Source: Candidatus Roizmanbacteria bacterium CG_4_9_14_0_8_um_filter_34_12 (lineage in GTDB: Bacteria; Patescibacteriota; Microgenomatia; UBA1406; GWC2-37-13). Taken from it: a DNA stretch of 6,307 bases. This document shows, in pieces, positions 1-3,773 of this stretch. The notes under the pieces were generated by a model. It saw only the letters and a list, made by a program, of their open reading frames with translations. It was not told where the DNA came from and searched no databases. The stretch lies in the NCBI GenBank assembly GCA_002789465.1, contig PFTH01000143.1, forward strand, positions 1-6,307, read 5' to 3'. The position numbers and the translations under genes were made by a program. Each line of letters opens with the position of its first letter. The first letter of the stretch is position 1.

Positions 1-1
1 T

Positions 2-298
2 CCTGAAGATATTGCTGCTATGAAAATAGCGGCGATCATGGACAGGGGGACAAAAAAAGACTTTATTGATCTATATTTCCTCATTAAAAATGGAATATCA
101 ATAGAAGACAGTCTTACTTATTACAACAAGAAATATAAATGCTTGTCTAATAATCTTTATAGCATAATGAAGAGTTTAGCCTATTTTGATGATGCGGATT
201 TATTAGAAATGCCACAGATGATTAAAAAAATAAGCTGGGAAAAGGTCAAGAAATTCTTTAAAAAAGAGGTAATTCTTTTAGCAAAGAAGTATATTTAG
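2..298 (+). CDS. AbiEii/AbiGii-type nucleotidyltransferase toxin, C-terminal part (5' truncated by window edge)
   Basis: The reading frame is open from base 2 (P-E-D-I-A-A-M-K...) to a TAG at 296-298, so the ATG at 20 is probably internal and only the C-terminal ~98 residues are present. The stretch EDIAAMKIAAIMDRGTKKDF followed by IDLYFL is the characteristic C-terminal signature of the AbiEii/AbiGii toxin family (DUF1814, nucleotidyltransferase fold): 'DIAAMK.AAI..RGTKKDFIDLYFL'. Members are toxins of type IV-like toxin-antitoxin or abortive-infection pairs that transfer nucleotides to tRNA or other targets. The catalytic nucleotidyltransferase motif and any antitoxin gene would lie upstream, outside the window, so activity cannot be judged. 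The family call rests on recognising the motif; no search was run. A related housekeeping-like DUF1814 protein is the main alternative. Confidence 0.75.
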   Translation, partial: PEDIAAMKIAAIMDRGTKKDFIDLYFLIKNGISIEDSLTYYNKKYKCLSNNLYSIMKSLAYFDDADLLEMPQMIKKISWEKVKKFFKKEVILLAKKYI

Positions 299-326
299 TT
301 TTATTTAACCATCTTCTCAATGTCAG

Positions 327-343
327 TCTACCGCTTCGGTGGA
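327..343 (+). terminator. Small hairpin downstream of the AbiEii-like gene
   Basis: Bases 327-333 can pair with 337-343 (7 pairs including one G-T wobble) around a CTT loop; an alternative fold gives a CTTCGG-type tetraloop. It lies 29 bases after the stop codon at 298. No clear T-run follows directly, so it is at best a weak intrinsic terminator. The 9-base core accgcttcg recurs in inverted orientation at 6274-6282, downstream of the last gene. Confidence 0.35.
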
Positions 344-369
344 ACAATAACTTTACTTTTCGTTTAGAA

Positions 370-375
370 TATAAT
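370..375 (+). promoter_or_regulatory. Candidate -10 box (TATAAT) for the HIT gene
   Basis: A perfect TATAAT sits at 370-375, with no convincing -35 hexamer 16-18 bases upstream. Initiation ~7 bases downstream would leave a leader of about ten bases before the GTG at 392, too short for a normal Shine-Dalgarno site, and none is visible. Chance occurrence is quite possible in such AT-rich sequence. Confidence 0.35.
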
Positions 376-391
376 ATTAACATGAAAAAAC

Positions 392-904
392 GTGAACAAA
401 CAGAAATGTTTGTTTTGCAAAAAACTCAAAGGACACGCGAAGAATATTGCTATTCTTGTACCTGAATACCGAGAAAAGAAATTATTATTTTATGAAACGA
501 ATCATTTCTATTTGACAGCAGAGCTACATCCAGTAGTTAAAGATCCCTATTTTCTTATCGTTCCTAAAAAACACTATAAAGCGTTTAGTCAGATTAATAT
601 TTCATACGCTAAAGAAATGGATGAAATAATACAATATTTGAGAGGCTTGTTTATTAAAACCTCCTATGTTATTTTTGAACATGGTGAGGTATATGAAAAA
701 AACAAAATACAGAGCGTACATCATGCGCATTCTCATGTAATCCTGACAAATACTAATTATCTTTCTTATATCGAAGCAAAAATGCAAGAGTATAAAATGA
801 AAACATCTCTTATTAAATTTACTGATAATTCAACGCTGCGTGAGGTTCAGAAAAAAATCAAAGACAAAAGCTATTTATTATTTAGGCAAGGATTTAATTC
901 CTGA
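392..904 (+). CDS. HIT-family (histidine triad) nucleotide-binding protein
   Basis: This 170-residue protein starts at GTG 392; an in-frame TGA at 383-385 excludes a longer start. It has the HIT pattern: an N-terminal zinc-type Cys pair (C6-L-F-C9), the core strand before the active site (DPYFLIVPKKHYKAF, residues 51-65), and the histidine triad H111-A-H113-S-H115-V-I (with H110 before it). HIT proteins are cytosolic nucleotide hydrolases or transferases acting on AMP-linked substrates through the middle or last His of the triad; the substrate here cannot be predicted. About 55 residues follow the triad (to residue 170), longer than a minimal HintN protein, and their role is unknown. Its 3' end overlaps a transposase remnant on the opposite strand, so its C-terminus may have been altered by that insertion. 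No Shine-Dalgarno is seen. Confidence 0.85.
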   Translation: MNKQKCLFCKKLKGHAKNIAILVPEYREKKLLFYETNHFYLTAELHPVVKDPYFLIVPKKHYKAFSQINISYAKEMDEIIQYLRGLFIKTSYVIFEHGEVYEKNKIQSVHHAHSHVILTNTNYLSYIEAKMQEYKMKTSLIKFTDNSTLREVQKKIKDKSYLLFRQGFNS

Positions 905-1053
905 AGCTCTTGTTTTGCCTTTACTTGTAAAGCCTCAATTTCATGATCGATTGAGGCGCAACCAACATGTTTGATTAATTTGAACCTGCCGTTTCGCTTT
1001 TCGCCTATCTGAAAACAAATTGATTTCCTAGATTTAACCTTTCTGATAAACAT
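871..1053 (-). pseudogene. N-terminal fragment of an IS1634/IS4-like transposase
   Basis: Reading minus from ATG 1053 gives 60 residues beginning M-F-I-R-K-V-K-S-R-K-S, then CFQIGEKRNGRFKLIKHVGC and a helical EIEALQVKAKQEL segment. This matches the small N-terminal strand-rich module of IS1634/IS1380-type DDE transposases ('F+R.VKSR....QI....+..K.+KHIG.A....E...L...A+..L'). The usual protein is roughly 450-550 residues, so the catalytic DDE domain is missing: the frame stops at 871 inside the 3' end of the convergent HIT gene. It is best read as a decayed insertion-sequence remnant. The assignment rests on motif memory. The alternative is a chance ORF, but the IGEK..GRFKLIKHVGCA run argues against that. 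Confidence 0.6.
932..957. repeat. 8-bp inverted repeat (hairpin) after the HIT gene
   Basis: gcctcaat at 932-939 is the perfect reverse complement of attgaggc at 950-957, with a 10-base loop. It lies 28 bases after the HIT stop but also inside the transposase remnant. No T-run follows on the plus strand, so a terminator role is uncertain. Confidence 0.35.
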
Positions 1054-1353
1054 AAATACTAATATTCTATACAGCCTAAAATTAATTAAAAGGTCATTTC
1101 AGTGTCCCAATTAAAAAGTCTAAATCTTGTTGTAATGGGACAAACTATATATTAAAAATCAGTTTATGAAGTTTTTGCGCAAGTCAGGAAAGTATTGTTT
1201 ACGAGCACGATTGGGAACGATTTCTTAAAGGTTTACCTGATGCTGATTAACTGTTTTAGAGTAATCTATTCTTACTAATTTACTCGCTTTGATCCCCATT
1301 GAAAAAGTAGGACAGGATAAAAACAGTGGAATAGTTGATCAATCTAAATGCAG
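1054..1353. other. Gene-poor stretch with an inverted repeat; possible insertion-sequence end
   Basis: No convincing gene is seen here. tgtccca at 1103-1109 and tgggaca at 1136-1142 form a 7-bp inverted repeat with a 26-base spacer, 50-89 bases upstream of the transposase-remnant start. That is where an insertion-sequence terminal repeat would be expected, but no matching partner end is visible at the other side. A short open stretch at 1170-1250 (ending VYEHDWERFLKGLPDAD) looks protein-like but has no start codon and is broken upstream by TGA at 1167, so it may be a gene relic. The rest is AT-rich with no clear promoter or RNA gene. Confidence 0.4.
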
Positions 1354-1944
1354 TTAATTAAATCGTACGCTTTTTAAAATATCCATGAAAGTATTCTCGT
1401 ATTTTATTTCCGGTCTCATATCGTATTTTGTAAAAAACATCTGAAGAATATAGAGCTTGTTATTTTGCGTGGTATAAATATAATTACCGGCACGTGTCCA
1501 AGACAACCCTCCTACGGTTAAAATCTCTTTTTTAAAATCTGATCCGCTATCAATTATAAACTGGTCAAAAGAATATTTTGTGCCGTCATAGCAAATAAAA
1601 GAAAAAAGGGAATTACGAGCTTGAGATCCTTTTATTGCCGGCTCATCAAAAATAATTTGGGAAAGCGGTGGTTGTGGGAGCGGTAACTTCGCGGTTGATT
1701 GTTTCCAAGGGGCAGGATAATCAAAAGATATCCCGCATACAGGGTCTTTATAGGTATTCGCTTGATTATTTTGAACATTGCCCAATGAAAGCGGATTTTG
1801 TGTTTTTATACTATCACTGTCACTTTTATGTTCTGAAAAAAAGATGACGACTGCAACAAAAAAAAGGGCAATAATTAAAATTGATCCCAAAACAAAATAG
1901 CTTTGATAAGAAGATTCTTTCATGTGTTGTATTTTATTGTACAT
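1354..1944 (-). CDS. Membrane-anchored hypothetical protein with PsbP/DUF1795-like extracytoplasmic domain
   Basis: This 196-residue protein is read minus from ATG 1944; an in-frame ATG at 1923 (residue 8, MKESSYQ) is an equally good start, and neither has a Shine-Dalgarno. One transmembrane helix lies at about residues 16-36 (YFVLGSILIIALFFVAVVIF), followed by a polar Ser/Asp/Asn/Gln-rich linker (37-66) and a soluble domain from about 67 to 196. The domain opens with DPVCGISFDYPAPW, the 'sFdYP..W' strand seen at the start of PsbP/DUF1795-like folds, and ends with a helix plus final strand (FMDILKSVRF). C70 and C118 could form a disulfide. The topology suggests an N-in anchor with the domain outside the cytoplasm. 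The function is unknown. It diverges from the TR with about 40 bases between, and nothing shows that it belongs to the DGR. Confidence 0.75.
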   Translation of the reverse strand: MYNKIQHMKESSYQSYFVLGSILIIALFFVAVVIFFSEHKSDSDSIKTQNPLSLGNVQNNQANTYKDPVCGISFDYPAPWKQSTAKLPLPQPPLSQIIFDEPAIKGSQARNSLFSFICYDGTKYSFDQFIIDSGSDFKKEILTVGGLSWTRAGNYIYTTQNNKLYILQMFFTKYDMRPEIKYENTFMDILKSVRFN

Positions 1945-1986
1945 AATTTTTTCAAAGTTTACTATACTGAAATACAGTTGCGGGCT
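1937..1986. promoter_or_regulatory. Divergent control region between the membrane protein gene and TR
   Basis: A TR transcript on the plus strand needs a promoter at or before this region. tatact at 1963-1968 is a possible -10, with a poor -35 (ttgtac, 1937-1942, 20-base spacer). Read minus, the same bases give tatagt, a possible -10 for the membrane protein gene. The call is weak because AT-rich sequence gives such boxes by chance. Confidence 0.25.
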
Positions 1987-2110
1987 AACGCCTTTTTACG
2001 GGGTGCGAACTAGAATAACGGGTCTAACGCCGGAGTGTTTACACTCAATCTGAACAATACTCCGGGTAACTCTGGCAACAATAACATTGGGTTCCGGTGC
2101 GCCGTCCCTG
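1987..2110 (+). repeat. DGR template repeat (TR)
   Basis: It aligns with 6102-6224. All 93 non-adenine positions are identical, and all 19 differences fall on the 31 adenines (A to G: 12; A to C: 5; A to T: 1, at position 1987; one A deleted near 2080-2081). Read in the VR register (codons from 1987) it contains 12 AAC/AAT codons, which mutate to many amino acids but never to a stop, plus a TAG at 2011-2013 where the target has TGG (Trp). It ends ...N-N-N-I-G-F-R-C-A-V-P-D-stop, the normal ending of FGE-type DGR targets. Its last ~24 bases (2087-2110) are adenine-free and GC-rich and correspond to the IMH* region where cDNA priming and homing start. The left boundary is fixed to within one base by the mismatches at 1985-1986. 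Confidence 0.96.
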
Positions 2111-2272
2111 ATTAGTAATACCATGCGGCGGGATTTCCATTTAAGATCACTCTTAGTTGGAACTGGGCCATAAATATAGTATTACAAGCCTGTAGCTTAT
2201 CGTCCTTTTTAGGAGATAAAGAAAGCAAAGGGGTGGTTTGGAAATATAACCACCCCTTTGCAGTTTGATTAT
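2111..2272 (+). ncRNA. Structured spacer of the DGR template RNA, between TR and RT
   Basis: There are 162 bases with no gene. In the Bordetella phage DGR the comparable spacer between TR and RT is part of the template RNA and is needed for cDNA synthesis, so a similar role is inferred here. Visible structure: a 7-bp long-range pairing gtaatac (2115-2121) with gtattac (2179-2185); a hairpin of tcct (2203-2206) with agga (2211-2214) extended by ttatc/gataa past a bulged G; and a very strong hairpin at 2225-2261 (listed separately). An AGGAG at 2211-2215 is too far from the RT ATG to act as its ribosome site unless the second hairpin folds out. Confidence 0.6.
2225..2261 (+). promoter_or_regulatory. 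Perfect 14-bp hairpin just before the RT start
   Basis: gcaaaggggtggtt (2225-2238) is the exact reverse complement of 2248-2261, with a 9-base loop (tggaaatat). It ends 11 bases before the ATG at 2273. No T-run follows, so a simple intrinsic terminator is unlikely. It may cap the template RNA, limit RT translation, or be a processing or RT-binding element. The alternative RT start TTG 2258 lies inside its 3' arm, which argues against that start. Confidence 0.75.
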
Positions 2273-3439
2273 ATGTATGACCAGATTATTTCTTTTACCA
2301 ATTTACTAAAAGCTTATTACAAGGCAAGACGAAGCAAACGTTTCAAAAGACGTTTGCAGAAAATTGAGATTGATTTTGAAGATAGGTTGATCAATATTTG
2401 TTACCAGCTAAAAAATCAATCATACCAACCTAAAAAATATCATCGCTTTTTAGTTTTTGAGCCTAAAAAAAGACAGATATCCGCCCCTGCTTTTATTGAT
2501 CGCATTATCCATCATGCGATACTTATCGTCATCGAGCCACTTTTTGACAAGCTCTTTATACCTTCAAGTTTTGCCTGCCAGAAAAATAAAGGTACCCATT
2601 CTGGGATGCTTTATATCGCCCGTCGTTACGGGAAATTAATTAAAAAATATGAAATACTTTATGCTTTGAAATGTGACATTAAGCAATATTTTGCCAATAT
2701 TGAACACAATGCCCTTTTTGAACTTTTATCCAAAGTTATAACCTGCCCAAAAACACTTTGGCTTTTAAAACTTATTATCGACTCCTACAAAGATAGTCCA
2801 GGAAAAGGAATTCCGATTGGGAATCTTACTTCACAACTTTTTGCCAACATATATTTACATGAGCTGGATTTATATGTTACCAAATACTTAAAAGTCCAAT
2901 ACTATTTCCGCTACATGGATGATTTTCTTGTGTTATCCCACGACATTGAACCCCTCAAAAAGTTAAGAGAAAAAATCAAACTGTTTCTTAGTGAAAAACT
3001 ATATTTGTCTCTTCATCCCAAAAAAGTCAATATTTTCCGGGCTGACCGCGGACTTGATTTTGTTGGTTACTGTATAAAACCTGATGGCATATCTATGAGA
3101 AAAAAGACACTACGGCGATACAAAAAAAGGCATAAGAAAAGGATTAAACTACTTGAAAAATCAAAAATGCAATTGAAAAAATACAAAACATATTCGCAAC
3201 TTCCCCTGTTTACAACAAGTAAACTGAATGATGAAGTTAAGTATGAACTGGAAGAAAAAATACGAAAACAAAAGGAAAAGCTTCGGGCATCACGTAATTC
3301 TTTTAAAGGATTCTTACGTTATTCAAAACATAAAAAGTTGGCAACCGGAGGAGTAAAAGTTAATGGAATTATTATCCCTAAGATTTTTAGCAGGAAGAAG
3401 ATTTCCTCCAAGCAGTTAACAATCTTCCAATTTCGTTAA
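2273..3439 (+). CDS. DGR reverse transcriptase
   Basis: This 388-residue protein copies the TR RNA into adenine-mutagenised cDNA in the cytoplasm. Start ATG 2273 is preferred over the in-frame TTG 2258, which lies within a perfect hairpin arm. Residues run through fingers/palm motifs: RQISAPAFIDRIIHHAI (about 59-75), first catalytic Asp D135 in LKCDIKQYF, the DGR-typical motif I182-G-N-L-T-S-Q188 (other RTs usually have QGxxxSP), catalytic Y214-M-D-D217 in YFRYMDDFLVLS, then GLDFVGY (260-266) leading to a very basic thumb/C-terminus (RRYKKRHKKR). The length fits DGR RTs (about 300-400). The TR lies directly upstream, and avd overlaps its last 53 bases on the other strand. Retron and group II intron RTs are unlikely given the TR/VR pair and absence of maturase features. 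Confidence 0.97.
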   Translation: MYDQIISFTNLLKAYYKARRSKRFKRRLQKIEIDFEDRLINICYQLKNQSYQPKKYHRFLVFEPKKRQISAPAFIDRIIHHAILIVIEPLFDKLFIPSSFACQKNKGTHSGMLYIARRYGKLIKKYEILYALKCDIKQYFANIEHNALFELLSKVITCPKTLWLLKLIIDSYKDSPGKGIPIGNLTSQLFANIYLHELDLYVTKYLKVQYYFRYMDDFLVLSHDIEPLKKLREKIKLFLSEKLYLSLHPKKVNIFRADRGLDFVGYCIKPDGISMRKKTLRRYKKRHKKRIKLLEKSKMQLKKYKTYSQLPLFTTSKLNDEVKYELEEKIRKQKEKLRASRNSFKGFLRYSKHKKLATGGVKVNGIIIPKIFSRKKISSKQLTIFQFR

Positions 3440-3725
3440 TCCGTTCGATGAAATATTGATACTCCTTAATAGATAAAAAATTTATATCCTTGGAAAGCCT
3501 GACAAAAACACGAAATATATCAAGTTTAACCGATAATTCCTTTTGTTCTTCCAATCGACCTTTTTTACTATTGGCAACAATTGCCAATCTTATCATCTCA
3601 ATATTTGTTTGCAAAAGATAATTGGAAAGTAAAAACCTTTGGCTTTTGGGAAATTTGCCCACTGTTCTATGAGCATAAAGATACAGATCGTAAAGTTTTT
3701 GGAAAATAATCAGTTGGTCGATCAT
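3387..3725 (-). CDS. avd: Avd-like four-helix-bundle DGR accessory protein
   Basis: This 112-residue, almost wholly helical, basic protein is read minus from ATG 3725. The pattern is that of bAvd/S23-type four-helix-bundle proteins: helix 1 (IIFQKLYDLYLYAHRTVGKF), the conserved turn K24-F-P-K-S-Q-R30, helix 2 (LLSNYLLQTNIEMIRLAIVA), a basic turn (NSKKGR), helix 3 (EQKELSVKLDIFRVFVRL), then LSIKEYQYFIERINEIGRLL and a W-x-K end. Avd forms a pentameric basic barrel that binds RT and template RNA and is required for retrohoming in the Bordetella phage system. Here it is encoded opposite to RT, TR and target, tail-to-tail with RT (53-base overlap) and divergent from the target gene with 48 bases between. 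A TATAAT on the minus strand (3762-3757) could be its -10. The alternative is a 23S-rRNA intervening-sequence protein of the same fold, but the context favours Avd. Confidence 0.9.
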   Translation of the reverse strand: MIDQLIIFQKLYDLYLYAHRTVGKFPKSQRFLLSNYLLQTNIEMIRLAIVANSKKGRLEEQKELSVKLDIFRVFVRLSKDINFLSIKEYQYFIERINEIGRLLTAWRKSSSC

Positions 3726-3773
3726 TTATTTTTCATGTTGAATTAATATTAAAAAAATTATACATTGAATGAT
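3726..3773. promoter_or_regulatory. Divergent promoter region for avd (minus) and the target gene (plus)
   Basis: These 48 AT-rich bases separate the two divergent starts. On the minus strand TATAAT (3762-3757) lies about 31 bases from the avd ATG. On the plus strand ttgaat (3738-3743) and tacatt (3761-3766) with 17-base spacing would start transcription at about the ATG of the target, giving a leaderless or near-leaderless mRNA. No Shine-Dalgarno is seen for either gene. The two -10 sites overlap, so the transcripts may compete. Confidence 0.4.

Noticed and set aside
602..787. 61-residue minus-strand ORF inside the HIT gene
   Set aside because: It is antisense to the histidine triad coding region with no start signal or recognisable motif.
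1252..1261. gttttagag, resembling the start of a Cas9-type CRISPR repeat
   Set aside because: It is a single occurrence with no repeat array, spacers, tracr or cas genes; a chance short match.
2225..2261. Intrinsic terminator for an upstream gene
   Set aside because: The stem is strong but is followed by agtttgatta rather than a T-run, and the only upstream plus-strand element is the TR itself.
2258..2272. TTG start for the RT at 2258
   Set aside because: It lies in the 3' arm of a perfect 14-bp hairpin; ATG 2273 in the same frame is outside it and retains all RT motifs.
3765..3773. TTG start for the target protein at 3765
   Set aside because: ATG 3774 in the same frame gives a typical signal peptide; the TTG would only add three polar residues.
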